A stretch of DNA of 42,540 nucleotides from IMG/VR virus record IMGVR_UViG_3300020056_000057, positions 1 to 42,540 of that record; one strand, 5' to 3'. Positions 8,120-16,735 of this stretch are shown here, piece after piece. Position 1 is the first letter of the stretch. The number at the start of each line of letters is the position of its first letter. The stretch is from a virus. Below the pieces are notes generated by a model, which ran no database searches, was not told where the DNA came from, and was given only the letters and a program-made list of their open reading frames with translations. Both the position numbers and the translations under genes were made by a program.

Positions 8120-9007
8120 TTAGTCCATAAAAAAGTTGTCGTTACCTGCTGGAACTACTGTTTCTCTTGGGAAAGCAACCTCTACTATGCTCTCTTCTTT
8201 AGTTACGATAGGTCTGTCGTCACTATTTCCTTCACCAATTAGGTATCCTAGTACCTTGATGTTTACTTCGCTGGTGAATTGTCTTTCGTCTTCACCTAGA
8301 TTGGCGACATTGTTAGACTGGTTGAAACCTTGGTCGATAAATGCTTCGTATAGATGTCCGTTTCTACGCATTACAAATGAATTTATTTGTCCTGTTCTCG
8401 TCATGAAGGGTTGGGTAAGATCGTTCATTTGCTGTTGATATTCTGTCTTGACTATGATCTTGTAGTCGAGATTCACATAGATAGGGATAGGAATTGAAAG
8501 GGTTTCAATAACGACCTTCTTGTTCTCTCTCGGGAAGAATTTTTGCCTAGTTCCTGACGTGTTTGTGCGAGTATTGTTTACAACAGCAAAGTTTCGTGTC
8601 TTATCTTGCTTAATACGCTTAGCAATGGTCATACGTCCAGTCCTGCCATTACGCTTATTAGAGAATATGTGAGCTTGAAAACCACCCTTGTTAGTTGGAT
8701 CCTTGGTTATGGTAGTTCTTTCAACTGTGATTACAGGCAAGACAATAGCACCAGAATTATTGTTATTTGGATCTCGCAGATCTTTGTTATTCTTGATTTG
8801 AAATGTACGCTCGGGTGTTTGCCAAAGAACAGGGACATTCTTGTAGCCTTCATTGGTTAATGTTGTTAAGCCAAGGTCTTCTTTAATCCAAGACATCATC
8901 GCATAATCGATGTCTTCAATTCGAGAAGCAAGCATCCCTATCTCTTGTAGGGTAAACTCTTTCTGGTCTTCTGGGAGTTGTGCGAAATCAAAGTTATCAG
9001 GTAGCAT
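8120..9007 (-). CDS. Tail sheath stabiliser / tail completion protein (gp15-like)
   Basis: A 295-residue protein placed just before the sheath gene and after a gp14-like neck gene. It contains IPIPIYVNLDYKIIVKTEYQ and QMNDLTQPFMTRTG, similar to the pattern in T4-type gp15 proteins, where a strand reading as 'dyki...teY...mn.l' precedes a conserved F. gp15 caps the finished tail and joins it to the neck. I chose the ATG at 9007 (MLPDNFDFAQL) because AGGGA lies 8 bases upstream and the upstream gene's TGA overlaps it by 11 bases; an in-frame start at 9052 would lie deep in the neighbour. The family assignment rests on position and a weak pattern. Confidence 0.6.
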   Translation of the reverse strand: MLPDNFDFAQLPEDQKEFTLQEIGMLASRIEDIDYAMMSWIKEDLGLTTLTNEGYKNVPVLWQTPERTFQIKNNKDLRDPNNNNSGAIVLPVITVERTTITKDPTNKGGFQAHIFSNKRNGRTGRMTIAKRIKQDKTRNFAVVNNTRTNTSGTRQKFFPRENKKVVIETLSIPIPIYVNLDYKIIVKTEYQQQMNDLTQPFMTRTGQINSFVMRRNGHLYEAFIDQGFNQSNNVANLGEDERQFTSEVNIKVLGYLIGEGNSDDRPIVTKEESIVEVAFPRETVVPAGNDNFFMD

Positions 9008-9488
9008 CGAATAGTCCCTTGCGTGCTCTCTTACATAGAGCAGACACTTCAAATGTTTGGTTTACTTGACCGAATAGTTTTCTTTGTGTTGAGAGTTTCA
9101 TAATCTCGTAGTAGAGATCTCCATAGAGAACGAAGTCTCCCTCTCTTACAAAAACGTCTTGGTCTTCTGTTAGTCTGCGTTTATGGAAATGGACGGTAAT
9201 TTGTGAAACGCTATCTATCCCCACTGAATCTAGGTAGGTTGTGTCTTCATTATCAAACTTAACGAGTGCGTAAATTCTTACGGGTGGTAGGAATGTTTTT
9301 TCTATTGCCTCGCCATAAAGCTCGTGGAAGTTTGTTGTTTCGAGATCAATAGGATAGTAAAGGATCTGTTGTCCGATTACCTTTTCTACAAGTTCGTCAT
9401 TGACTTGCTTGACAAGATCGCGCTCCTTCTTACCAAGAAAGAGTGGAGGAGGTGGTGATGCTGGTCTAGACCATTCGTTATCTGACAT
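8997..9488 (-). CDS. Neck / head-tail connector protein (gp14-like)
   Basis: A 163-residue soluble protein. It has IGQQILYYPIDLETTNFHEL then YGEAIEKTFLPPVRIYALV, a 'yYpi...t..h.lyGEa..k.F.p...iya.v' pattern seen in neck/head-closure proteins of T4-type phages. The second half (VFVREGDFVLYGDLYYEIMK) reads as a beta-sandwich. It sits between a gp13-like gene (4-base gap) and a gp15-like gene (11-base overlap), the same order as T4 13-14-15. The role would be to complete the portal neck after DNA packaging. The Pro-rich N-terminus (RPASPPPPLFLG) is unusual. Confidence 0.6.
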   Translation of the reverse strand: MSDNEWSRPASPPPPLFLGKKERDLVKQVNDELVEKVIGQQILYYPIDLETTNFHELYGEAIEKTFLPPVRIYALVKFDNEDTTYLDSVGIDSVSQITVHFHKRRLTEDQDVFVREGDFVLYGDLYYEIMKLSTQRKLFGQVNQTFEVSALCKRARKGLFDAT

Positions 9489-9492
9489 TTAG

Positions 9493-10770
9493 TTATCCTA
9501 CAAAGATAGGTAGTGGTGAGCGACGAAGAGTTTCTTCTGCTGCAACAACCTTCTCTTGTTCTTTCTTTGCGAGTTCTGGGTATTCGATTTCCTTCAGCAT
9601 GTCTGTTAACTTCTGTCGTAGGTCATCTTTTTCTTTTTGTGCCTCGGATAGAAGGGAAGAATAGTTGAGCGTAACAGACTCGCCGGGAATTGGAACAGAC
9701 TGGAACTTACCACGAATTTGTCCTAGCATTTCCTTGCATAAAGCGAGAGCATAGTTGCGAATCCACTGCTTACCCATAGAGTTTATGTTCTGATAAGGAA
9801 TGTTATCGAATGGAAGTGTGTTTATGTTGTTGACGCCGTTTACGCCTGTGTTAGTGTCTCCGTTCTCACCCCAAGAGTTGTCTGTAATCCTAAAGCGAAC
9901 CCAAACACGATCAAGATAACCAGCGAAGTTATCCTCTCCGCGTGGAGTTGGATAGAGTCTTAGCTTGTTATTTATAATCTCATAAGAGTAGTGGGAGGTT
10001 CTTGTGAAAAGGGAATCTTCGTACATGATGGCTTGTAGTTTGTTCTGCCATGTTGGAACAATTTCAAATGTAGAGTCGTCGGCATATTGGCCATAGGTTG
10101 AGTAGTTGCCCACAACGCCCATACCACCATAGTAGCCATAGAAGCGCCACATCGCGATTGGAGAGCGATAAAAAACCTTATCAATGATTACTCTGGAGTC
10201 TCCAACTTTTCCAGCGTATGGCACTGCATTACCCGCGTCGTCTAATCCTGTGTCAGAAGCAGAAGAAATAATTGACTGAAGGTCGTAGTCCTGCTGATTT
10301 TTAACAGTTGTGAAAGAAGCGGAGTAGATTGGAGTAGTTCCACCAAACCCAGCCATGGTTGCCATTGCGTCACCAACCTTGTTGGCATAAGATAGGGTAA
10401 TCTTGGTATACTGTAAGTTTACGCCATCTGGTCCTGAGAGGCTGTCGCCATTGTGGTCAAATGTGCCTGTAGCCTTTCCAAGCGCATCAGAAAGAACATT
10501 CTTGCCTTGGTGCATATTGAGGATGTATGAGTATTCTAGAACTGCTTCTTCGTATGCAGCATAAACATTTGCATTTGTAAGCTCGATATCAACAACATCG
10601 CCACCAAGTCGCTTGTAAACAAAATCTACTTGCTTTGCAGCACCAGTAAGAAAGTATTGTGAATCACTGTAGATTCCAAACGGGACTGCTGCGGCTACTG
10701 CTGACGGATCACCAGTAGATGAAAGAATTACTGCGCTAGTCTCGGAAAGTGGTTGTAAGTTTGTGGGCAT
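9493..10770 (-). CDS. Neck / head completion adaptor (gp13-like)
   Basis: A 425-residue protein. An N-terminal helix pattern (NVYAAYEEAVLEYSYILN) and a C-terminal segment WIRNYALALCKEMLGQIRGK followed by FQSVPIPGESVTLNY and SEAQKEKDDLRQKL are typical of the adaptor proteins that bind below the portal in T4-type phages. The middle has Gly/Tyr-rich strands (RFYGYYGGMGVVGNY). It is the first of three neck genes in the order 13-14-15, downstream of the capsid genes. T4 gp13 is shorter (309 aa); the additional residues appear to be in the middle. AGGAGG lies 8 bases before the ATG, and a copy of the recurrent promoter-like motif lies further up. Confidence 0.65.
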   Translation of the reverse strand: MPTNLQPLSETSAVILSSTGDPSAVAAAVPFGIYSDSQYFLTGAAKQVDFVYKRLGGDVVDIELTNANVYAAYEEAVLEYSYILNMHQGKNVLSDALGKATGTFDHNGDSLSGPDGVNLQYTKITLSYANKVGDAMATMAGFGGTTPIYSASFTTVKNQQDYDLQSIISSASDTGLDDAGNAVPYAGKVGDSRVIIDKVFYRSPIAMWRFYGYYGGMGVVGNYSTYGQYADDSTFEIVPTWQNKLQAIMYEDSLFTRTSHYSYEIINNKLRLYPTPRGEDNFAGYLDRVWVRFRITDNSWGENGDTNTGVNGVNNINTLPFDNIPYQNINSMGKQWIRNYALALCKEMLGQIRGKFQSVPIPGESVTLNYSSLLSEAQKEKDDLRQKLTDMLKEIEYPELAKKEQEKVVAAEETLRRSPLPIFVG

Positions 10771-10791
10771 TCATAGAGCCTCCTAGTCGTA

Positions 10792-10803
10792 GTAAATAGT
10801 GAC
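10792..10803 (-). promoter_or_regulatory. ACTATTTA motif before the gp13-like gene
   Basis: The coding strand reads GTCACTATTTAC, followed by TACGACTAGGAGG and the ATG at 10770. It lies between a terminator (10819-10841) and the ribosome site, as expected of a promoter. The downstream TACTACGA is shared with the site at 11709. Confidence 0.4.
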
Positions 10804-10818
10804 AGCATAAACAAAAAC

Positions 10819-10841
10819 CCCCCCTACAATGAGTAGGGGGG
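10819..10841 (-). terminator. Intrinsic terminator after the basic 102-aa gene
   Basis: A 9-bp stem CCCCCCTAC/GTAGGGGGG with a 5-base loop is followed on the coding strand by TTTTTGTTT. It separates the 102-residue gene from the neck operon. Confidence 0.85.
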
Positions 10842-10863
10842 AATATTGAAAAAGGAGGCAATA

Positions 10864-11172
10864 TTATTTTTTATCTGTAGTTTTCTTTGCGGTGGTCTTT
10901 CTACGTGTTGTGGTTGTCTTTCTTGCTCTGGTTGTTTTCTTGGCAACAGGCTTTGCAACCTTTGGCACCTCTTCGACAACTGGCTCTTCGACAACTGGCT
11001 CTTCAACAACTGGTTTTTCAACAACTGGAGCGGCAACTACTGCTGCCTCCTCAACAACAGGTGCAGCCTCGGCTACAACTGGTGCTTGCTCAACAACAGG
11101 AGCGACCTCCGGGGAACCCAGAAGTCTTTCTTTGCGTGCGAGGAGTCTCGCTCTTTTCTTTCTACGACCCAT
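10864..11172 (-). CDS. Small basic, repeat-rich protein of unknown function
   Basis: A 102-residue protein in three parts. The head is very basic (MGRRKKRARLLARKERLLG). The middle (about 20-70) is a low-complexity Ala/Val/Pro/Glu repeat with three PVVEE units and related PVV repeats. The tail (about 75-102) is almost only Lys, Thr, Arg and Ala, like the tail of histone H1 or an HU-type extension. No fold, signal peptide or membrane segment is seen. The basic tail could bind packaged DNA or the capsid interior, which is inference. It lies between a small structural gene and a terminator in the head/neck region. I do not recognise a family. Confidence 0.7.
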   Translation of the reverse strand: MGRRKKRARLLARKERLLGSPEVAPVVEQAPVVAEAAPVVEEAAVVAAPVVEKPVVEEPVVEEPVVEEVPKVAKPVAKKTTRARKTTTTRRKTTAKKTTDKK

Positions 11173-11185
11173 TAGTTACCTCTTA

Positions 11186-11650
11186 TCAAATGCTATCTGC
11201 TTTAGCCATGGTACTGGTGTTGAATGTCATGCCAGTAACATACCAATCAGTACCATCACAATGAAATTCAACGTAATCTCCGACAGTTGCGGCACCAGCG
11301 GAAGTGTCAAAAGTCAATTTAGAAGTGTTTTCAGTAACTTCAAAGGGTGTGCCTCCAGCGTCAATAGAACCACCCATATCAACATCATCATCTCCAGTTG
11401 TGATAATTAGATCTTTGGTAGCCTCGTTATTGGAAGCTGTTGCCAAAACAATTCTGAAGTAATAGCCAGCAACCGGAGTAGGCAACTTAATACTAGCTGT
11501 GTATGTGCTAATGTCTACAAAGTAAACCTCACCAGTTTCAGCAGTTCCAATTTCTTTAGTGTAAGCTGATGTAGTACCATCAGCAGTTGGAGTGATAGTC
11601 TCAACTCTCATTTTAGAAGCGTTGTAAGCCGCTCTTCCTACTTTAGCCAT
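11186..11650 (-). CDS. Putative capsid decoration or small head-associated structural protein
   Basis: A 154-residue beta-rich protein directly after the major capsid gene, separated by a terminator and a promoter-like motif, so likely expressed as its own high-level unit. Segments TGEVYFVDISTYTASIKLPT and GDYVEFHCDGTDWYVTGM suggest a small beta-barrel; the last part resembles the C-terminal 'G.....L.S.G..W.i' pattern of the fibre proteins upstream. A decoration (Hoc/Soc-like) or head-fibre role is inferred from its place beside the capsid gene. AAAGGAG precedes the ATG by about 9 bases. Confidence 0.6.
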   Translation of the reverse strand: MAKVGRAAYNASKMRVETITPTADGTTSAYTKEIGTAETGEVYFVDISTYTASIKLPTPVAGYYFRIVLATASNNEATKDLIITTGDDDVDMGGSIDAGGTPFEVTENTSKLTFDTSAGAATVGDYVEFHCDGTDWYVTGMTFNTSTMAKADSI

Positions 11651-11683
11651 ATTATAATCTCCTTTTAAATATGCTTTAATACT

Positions 11684-11698
11684 CGATGTATAACATCG
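11684..11698 (-). other. Leader hairpin before the small head protein gene
   Basis: CGATGT-TAT-ACATCG forms a perfect 6-bp stem between the promoter-like motif at 11709-11719 and the ribosome site. It is one of several leader hairpins following this motif. Confidence 0.35.
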
Positions 11699-11708
11699 CG
11701 AATTCGTA

Positions 11709-11719
11709 GTAAATAGTAT
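11709..11719 (-). promoter_or_regulatory. ACTATTTA motif after the capsid terminator
   Basis: The coding strand reads ATACTATTTAC, followed by TACGAATTCGCG. It lies 35 bases beyond the capsid-gene terminator and about 60 bases before the next ATG, a strong positional argument for a promoter. Confidence 0.45.
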
Positions 11720-11753
11720 GGTATTTTATTAAAAGCCTCGCACAATAAAAAAA

Positions 11754-11775
11754 CCCCCCGCCTTATGGCGGGGGG
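11754..11775 (-). terminator. Intrinsic terminator of the major capsid gene
   Basis: A perfect 9-bp stem CCCCCCGCC/GGCGGGGGG with a 4-base loop is followed on the coding strand by seven T bases. It lies 22 bases after the capsid stop codon and points only leftward, since the other side is not T-rich. Confidence 0.92.
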
Positions 11776-11797
11776 CTTAGTTTGGGTTAGTTAGCTA

Positions 11798-13681
11798 TCA
11801 AGCGCCAGACTCACCTAGGAGACCACGTACAACGACTAGACCGTACATATCTGGACGAACCATTTGCTTCGCGTAACGGGTCATAACGCCCTTACGTGGT
11901 ACGAAGTCTTCTGGTCCGAAGATTGTTGGGGTAGTCTGTAGTGGGACGTATGGAGCATAGACGTAGCCGCTTTCGAGGAAGCTAGCACCACGACGACCAA
12001 CTAGTAAAACGTTGCGTAGGAAGTAGGGGTCAACGATGACATCAAACTTCTTGCTGAGTGAGCCGACCTTGAGAGCGCCGATGGAGCCCTTCTCATCGGT
12101 GTGAGTGACGCTTGCACGGAAGCCAGCGGTGAACTCAAGGATGTTGGCAACCTCGGGTCCGCAGACGACGAAGTTAGCACCACCACGTAGAGTCTTACGG
12201 TGGATCTGTGCGGAGACATCGTTGATGGTCTCAACGAGGGTCTCGTACCACTCAGAGACGGTACCGGTGAAGTCAGGAGCAGCAGAAGTTGCACCTAGCT
12301 CGTTTCCGTTGGAATCAACGAAGAGACCGGGAGCGCGGCTCCAGTAACGGGTAGCAGCGGTGGCACCGTTAACGAGGTCAGCAAGGATCTCACGGTCAAT
12401 CTCTAGAGCAATCTGCTCGGAGAGGATTGAGGTAAGCTCAACCTCAGCATCCAAGTTGTGGTATGCGTTAAGGTCCTGACCTAGCTCTGGGGTCCACTTA
12501 GCCTTGAGCTTCTTGCTCTGAGCGGTGACCGCGATGGAATCGACCTTGATGTCGATTTCTGGAATGTCAGCGTTCTTCTCAAGTGGGAAGAGGTCGCCAA
12601 CGACTGCGCCTACGGTGCTAGCAGCATCAATCTGATCCTGTAGTGGGTAAACAAAGTCAGCAGCAGCAAGGGTGGTACCAACGACTGCAGCAGCCGATTC
12701 GGCGGTAACAACAGAGCTTCCACCGATAATGACGTAACGAATTGCTTCGCCGCCATCAGAAGCCAACATGCTGTCTGCATTAGAAACGCGGGTGGTCAAA
12801 CGACGGATCTGGTCAACATTGTTGGTGTCAAGTGAGCCTGAAGTAATACCACCGTGGTTCGCAAGTGCAGTGATAAAGGTATCACTTAGGGTTCTCGCGC
12901 GGTCTGAACCTCTAGCGAGTGGTGCAAGCACGAACGCTGAAAGGTTGTTGAAGTCAGGGTCACCGAGTGCTGAATCGTGATCTGCAGTTGAAACATCAAG
13001 AACAGCAACACCAAAGGTGCTGTCAGTAATGGAGAGAAGATCGGGGTCGTACTGAATCTTCTTCTTGTCAGCATCGCTAACTGCACCATCAAGTATAAAG
13101 GTTCTAAGAACAGCGTTGGTGGTATCACTTGCAACAGTGGTGCTGTTTGAACCAGTTGCGCTGGCGTAAGCGTAGCCGGTAGCGCCATCACGAAGAGGTC
13201 CACCGAAGCCGCGCTTGTTGGTAGCGTCAACTAGATCAACACCATCGACAACCTCGGAACCAACTTGGTTGGTACCGTAGATTGACTTGGCAACACGGTT
13301 ACCGAGACGATCGGTCTGGGAGCCACTCTCACCAAGATCACCGGAGAAGGTGAAGTCAAGGAAGAAGATGAGTCCGCTGGGGAGGCTCATTGGCTGAACG
13401 CTGACGAGATCGTTGGCGATAAGACCAGCGAAAACGCGGCGAACGATTGGGAATGCGACGGCGGCGAAGCCCTCGACTGAACCAGCGCCGAGAGTGGTGC
13501 TCTCGCGGAGTAGCTCCTTGGCTTGGTTCTCAAGTAGGCGAGCCATTGAGTTCTGCTGACGCTCGGACTCAATGCCCTCTAGGAGACCGGTCTTCTTCCA
13601 CTTGGTAAGAAGAGCGTGGGACTCAGCACGCATATCACGATTGACAACGCCTTCGGTCAATCTTTCAACAATACTAGACAT
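11798..13681 (-). CDS. Major capsid protein (gp23-like)
   Basis: A 627-residue protein of the T4 gp23 family (HK97 fold). The hallmark is FPIVRRVFAGLIANDLVSVQ followed by PMSLPSGLIFFLDF near residues 77-110. An N-terminal delta region with MARLLENQAKELLRE precedes it; L58-R59-E60 fits the (I/L)xE consensus of the T4 prohead protease, so the first 60 residues are probably removed on maturation, close to the T4 cut after residue 65. The C-terminus holds YVYAPYVPLQTTPTI and MVRPDMYGLVVVRGL, also typical. It follows the scaffold gene by 28 bases with AAGGAGG before the ATG, and a strong terminator follows, so it can be expressed very highly. Confidence 0.95.
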   Translation of the reverse strand: MSSIVERLTEGVVNRDMRAESHALLTKWKKTGLLEGIESERQQNSMARLLENQAKELLRESTTLGAGSVEGFAAVAFPIVRRVFAGLIANDLVSVQPMSLPSGLIFFLDFTFSGDLGESGSQTDRLGNRVAKSIYGTNQVGSEVVDGVDLVDATNKRGFGGPLRDGATGYAYASATGSNSTTVASDTTNAVLRTFILDGAVSDADKKKIQYDPDLLSITDSTFGVAVLDVSTADHDSALGDPDFNNLSAFVLAPLARGSDRARTLSDTFITALANHGGITSGSLDTNNVDQIRRLTTRVSNADSMLASDGGEAIRYVIIGGSSVVTAESAAAVVGTTLAAADFVYPLQDQIDAASTVGAVVGDLFPLEKNADIPEIDIKVDSIAVTAQSKKLKAKWTPELGQDLNAYHNLDAEVELTSILSEQIALEIDREILADLVNGATAATRYWSRAPGLFVDSNGNELGATSAAPDFTGTVSEWYETLVETINDVSAQIHRKTLRGGANFVVCGPEVANILEFTAGFRASVTHTDEKGSIGALKVGSLSKKFDVIVDPYFLRNVLLVGRRGASFLESGYVYAPYVPLQTTPTIFGPEDFVPRKGVMTRYAKQMVRPDMYGLVVVRGLLGESGA

Positions 13682-13709
13682 AATTATAAATCCTCCTTAA
13701 ATTTTTGAT

Positions 13710-14948
13710 TTATTCTAAACCTGCTAGTTTACGCATTCTTGCTTGGAAAGGATCCACTTTGGGCTCTTCCTTGCGAGATGCACGGATAATGGAAGTTGGA
13801 CGGGTGATAGCTTCGCTTAGTGATTGTGGTCCTCTCTGGGGAGTGGACGCCACTGTGCTTTGAAGGGTCTCGTGGATTGTCTTCGCTTCCTCAACCGAAC
13901 CAGCCTTAGAAATCGCTTCGACAATTCTTTCTTTTTGTCGCTCATTCAGGGAGGTATTTCTCAGCGTGCGGTTGGTGTAAAGGAGACGCGCATTACTAAG
14001 ATTTACATCCTGCACGTTTTCCTTAAGTGATTCAACTACTCCTTGGTAGTTGGAAAGATTTTCTTTTAGTTTCTTGTTCTCGAACACTAGCTCTTCTTGA
14101 GCCTTCTTAAGTGCTTCGAGTTCTTCTGCGACCTCGGTGCTGCGGCGGTGTGCCATCTCTAGCTCCATCTGGTGCTTCATGTCGTCGTCAGAACGACCAG
14201 CCCAACCAGAGAGCGTAGCACCCATGTCTACGGTAAGTTTTTCCATAATTGCATCAAGCATGTCATCGGAGAGTTCCTCGTAAAGATCTTCGTCTTCTTC
14301 AAGACCCTTACGTCGGGGGTCACCGCCCTTGCCATAGTGAGATCTTTCTAGTTCTTTCTGTCTCCGGGCGGCTTTCGCTTTCTTCGTGCGTTCCACGCTC
14401 GCAGCCTCGCTTCCGGGCACATCCTTGAGATCACCTGTGGGACCTTTCATAACACCCTCTTCGACTTCTTCCTCTTCTTCGGAAAGCATAGCAGCGACCA
14501 TCTCCATGATGGACTCTTCGTCAAGTTCGAGTTCTTCATCCATTGGCTCTTCGTCTGCTTCTTCTTCATCTTCTTCGTTTAGTGTTTCTTCTTCGACACC
14601 CTCACGAAGTTGCTTTAGAGCCTCGGCAAGTTCGGCAAAGTCAACAGTAACCTCTGTCTCGTCGCCTTCGTTTACGCCGTCGAGTTCAGCAACGTCTTCT
14701 GTGAAAGCGTCGGGGACACCTTCTGCAATCTCGTCAGCATTGACTTCCTCTTCCATAGCGCCTTCGGCGTCGGCAGAGGGTTCGTCACCACCTAAAAGGG
14801 CACCAAGCTCATCCTGCTCAAGAAGTTGGTTGAGGGTTGACTTGACCTCTTCTGAATACTTGTCGATAATGGTGGCTTCCGCATTTTTCATTGCGGCTTC
14901 CTTCAACGCCTTGGCGTCTACAATTGCTTGCTCTAATAGTGAAGACAT
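13710..14948 (-). CDS. Prohead core scaffolding protein (gp22-like)
   Basis: A 412-residue, very acidic protein. Residues about 45-170 are dominated by Glu and Asp (EEDEEEADEEPMDEELELDE, then a further Glu run). A basic patch follows (ERTKKAKAARRQKELERSHY), then a long coiled coil (about 255-330, EELEALKKAQEELVFENKKL). The basic end QARMRKLAGLE closes it. Scaffold proteins of the gp22 type form the prohead core and are then degraded by the protease. It lies immediately before the capsid gene, as 22-23 in T4. T4 gp22 is about 270 aa; the acidic block explains much of the excess. I prefer the ATG at 14948 (MSSLLEQ), 9 bases after AGGAG, over the TTG two codons upstream. Confidence 0.8.
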   Translation of the reverse strand: MSSLLEQAIVDAKALKEAAMKNAEATIIDKYSEEVKSTLNQLLEQDELGALLGGDEPSADAEGAMEEEVNADEIAEGVPDAFTEDVAELDGVNEGDETEVTVDFAELAEALKQLREGVEEETLNEEDEEEADEEPMDEELELDEESIMEMVAAMLSEEEEEVEEGVMKGPTGDLKDVPGSEAASVERTKKAKAARRQKELERSHYGKGGDPRRKGLEEDEDLYEELSDDMLDAIMEKLTVDMGATLSGWAGRSDDDMKHQMELEMAHRRSTEVAEELEALKKAQEELVFENKKLKENLSNYQGVVESLKENVQDVNLSNARLLYTNRTLRNTSLNERQKERIVEAISKAGSVEEAKTIHETLQSTVASTPQRGPQSLSEAITRPTSIIRASRKEEPKVDPFQARMRKLAGLE

Positions 14949-14993
14949 TAACAAAAACTCCTATAATAATAGTTTTTCAATCTAACTAGTAAC

Positions 14994-15007
14994 AATAAAT
15001 AGTAAAC
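14994..15007 (-). promoter_or_regulatory. ACTATTTA motif before the scaffold-capsid operon
   Basis: The coding strand reads GTTTACTATTTATT about 50 bases before the scaffold ATG, immediately after the end of the 574-residue fibre gene. A weak CTAT-TATT-ATAG hairpin lies between it and the ribosome site. Confidence 0.42.
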
Positions 15008-15010
15008 GCA

Positions 15011-16735
15011 CTAGAAAGAGCCGCTTTTAGCGATAATAGCCCAACCATAATTTGATCCACCAAAGTCTGCGGCAACGATTTCCATAAACGCGCCCTGTGG
15101 TGTTAGATCTTTTGTTGCAACACTATCGATTGTGTCACTACCAGAGACATGAACTTCGCCTGTTCCTGTTCTCTTGATTGTCAATGTAAGCCCAATATCA
15201 CTTGCGCCAATAGTTGGCAAACTAGCGGTTGCAACAGAAGAATTGTTCATTATAACTATTTCGTCTCCTATCACTATGGAATAGCTTGCAGTGTGGACCG
15301 AAGTAGAAACAAATACAGAACCTTGGGTTTTTAAATTTCCATTAACGTCTAGGTCTTGTTCTGGGGTTGTTGTATTTATCCCTACTCTGTTCTGAGATGA
15401 AGAGACAAAGATTGTGTTGTCTTGAACAGATTGGTCCGAATCGTTACCGATGAATAGATAACCCTTATCTAAGTTTGGCGTTGCGTTTGTTCTGCCTGCA
15501 CCACCAACTCTGATAAGACCAGACGCATCGACCTTTGCAACTTTGCCGATGTTTTGTAGTAGATTGCCAGAGCCAGTCGGGGCAACATTTGTAAAACTAC
15601 CAGATACGCCACCAGAACCAGTCTGAACGTAAAGTGTATCTCCGAGAGAGAAAGCAGATGTATCTACTCCGTTTAGCCTACCAAATGTTGCGATTCTAAC
15701 TGGTTGTCCGTTTGGGATAGAACCATCGGCAACAAAACCAAACGCTGGCATCTTGGCTGGATCATCACAAGCAGCGAGAGCAACTGTGGGCGTGTTTCCT
15801 GAAACGCCCTTGAGATAAACAACATTACCTTTTACCAGATCAGCACCTTCGTCGTTAACGCCGGTAAATGCAACCGCTCCGTCCATAAAATTGAAGAAAG
15901 CATTTTCATAACGAGTATCCGTATCACCGATGTCATACTGCTCGTCGGCTAATGGCATTATGTTGGCTGTTGATGCTGTACCATTTAGGATAGTTGAGCC
16001 GGTTACGAAAAGAGTGTTAGAACTAAACGTTAGATTAGATGAAGCACCAAAGTTACCACCATCGTTGAACTGTATCTGTGTATTGAGTCCAGCAGGCGAA
16101 GTATCTGGGATTGCATCACCAAAGTAAGTTGTCAAGTTTGCCATTGTTATTGACTTATTTACACCGGAATCTGAAACTAACATTGTGTCTGTTATCTCTA
16201 AATCTCCAGATGTCATTGTACCTAAACCTGAAAGATCAACTTTGACGCCTGAATTTGCGCGTGCAAGAGCAGGCGCAGTGTCCAACTTGATTCTTACATT
16301 ATTGCTTCCATCATCTTCTAGACCTTGACCAAGATTTATGTTTGTTGCCCCAACGTTTGTCAAGCCAGTAGCGTCTCCATAGAACTCTGAACCGGAAATA
16401 GTAGAAGACGCAGAGATTGCGCCTGTTACGGTTAGCAGAGAACCATCAAATAGCAAATTGGCTTCGCCCTGAACTGTCGTAGAATCAACTGAAGTAAGAA
16501 CTCTGTTATCTCCTGATGAGTTGTAGGTGTCAATAGGCGAGGATGTGAGACCAGATAATTGTGAGCCATCACCATAAAAGATTGAGGCAGAGAGCCCAGA
16601 AGATGCTGTAACCATTTGGGAGAAAGTCTTTGTGCCCCCAATAGTCTGATCAGAGTGGTCATCAACCATGTCCTCAATTGTGCCTTGTGTTGGTCCGCTG
16701 AACTCAACATTTCCTTTGATAACGTTATAAGCCAT
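15011..16735 (-). CDS. Fibre-like virion protein
   Basis: A 574-residue protein rich in Gly, Ser, Thr, Asp and Asn. It starts MAYNVIKGNVEFSGPTQGTI, related to the MAKNHLTGNV opening of the 1302-residue fibre upstream, so both may share an attachment domain. Repeated motifs of the type FYGDGSQLSGLTS and EFYGDATGLTNVG, and VGINTTTPEQDLDVNGNLKT near residue 460, are typical of trimeric phage fibre shafts. The C-terminal domain contains GTGEVHVSGSDTIDSVATKD and ends YGWAIIAKSGSF, in the pattern shared by the neighbouring fibres. Head-fibre or tail-fibre use is unknown; the place inside the head gene cluster suggests head decoration. The ribosome site sits in the loop of a hairpin. Confidence 0.7.
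   Translation of the reverse strand: MAYNVIKGNVEFSGPTQGTIEDMVDDHSDQTIGGTKTFSQMVTASSGLSASIFYGDGSQLSGLTSSPIDTYNSSGDNRVLTSVDSTTVQGEANLLFDGSLLTVTGAISASSTISGSEFYGDATGLTNVGATNINLGQGLEDDGSNNVRIKLDTAPALARANSGVKVDLSGLGTMTSGDLEITDTMLVSDSGVNKSITMANLTTYFGDAIPDTSPAGLNTQIQFNDGGNFGASSNLTFSSNTLFVTGSTILNGTASTANIMPLADEQYDIGDTDTRYENAFFNFMDGAVAFTGVNDEGADLVKGNVVYLKGVSGNTPTVALAACDDPAKMPAFGFVADGSIPNGQPVRIATFGRLNGVDTSAFSLGDTLYVQTGSGGVSGSFTNVAPTGSGNLLQNIGKVAKVDASGLIRVGGAGRTNATPNLDKGYLFIGNDSDQSVQDNTIFVSSSQNRVGINTTTPEQDLDVNGNLKTQGSVFVSTSVHTASYSIVIGDEIVIMNNSSVATASLPTIGASDIGLTLTIKRTGTGEVHVSGSDTIDSVATKDLTPQGAFMEIVAADFGGSNYGWAIIAKSGSF

Noticed and set aside
10887-11410. Overlapping plus-strand open frames rich in Leu/Gln and Thr/Ser
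   Set aside because: They are other-frame and antisense readings of the repeat-rich 102-aa gene and its neighbour.
14386-14985. Plus-strand open frame of almost 200 codons rich in Ser
   Set aside because: It is opposite the Glu/Asp-rich scaffold gene; GAA/GAG-rich DNA reads as Ser/Ser on the other strand. Not a real gene.
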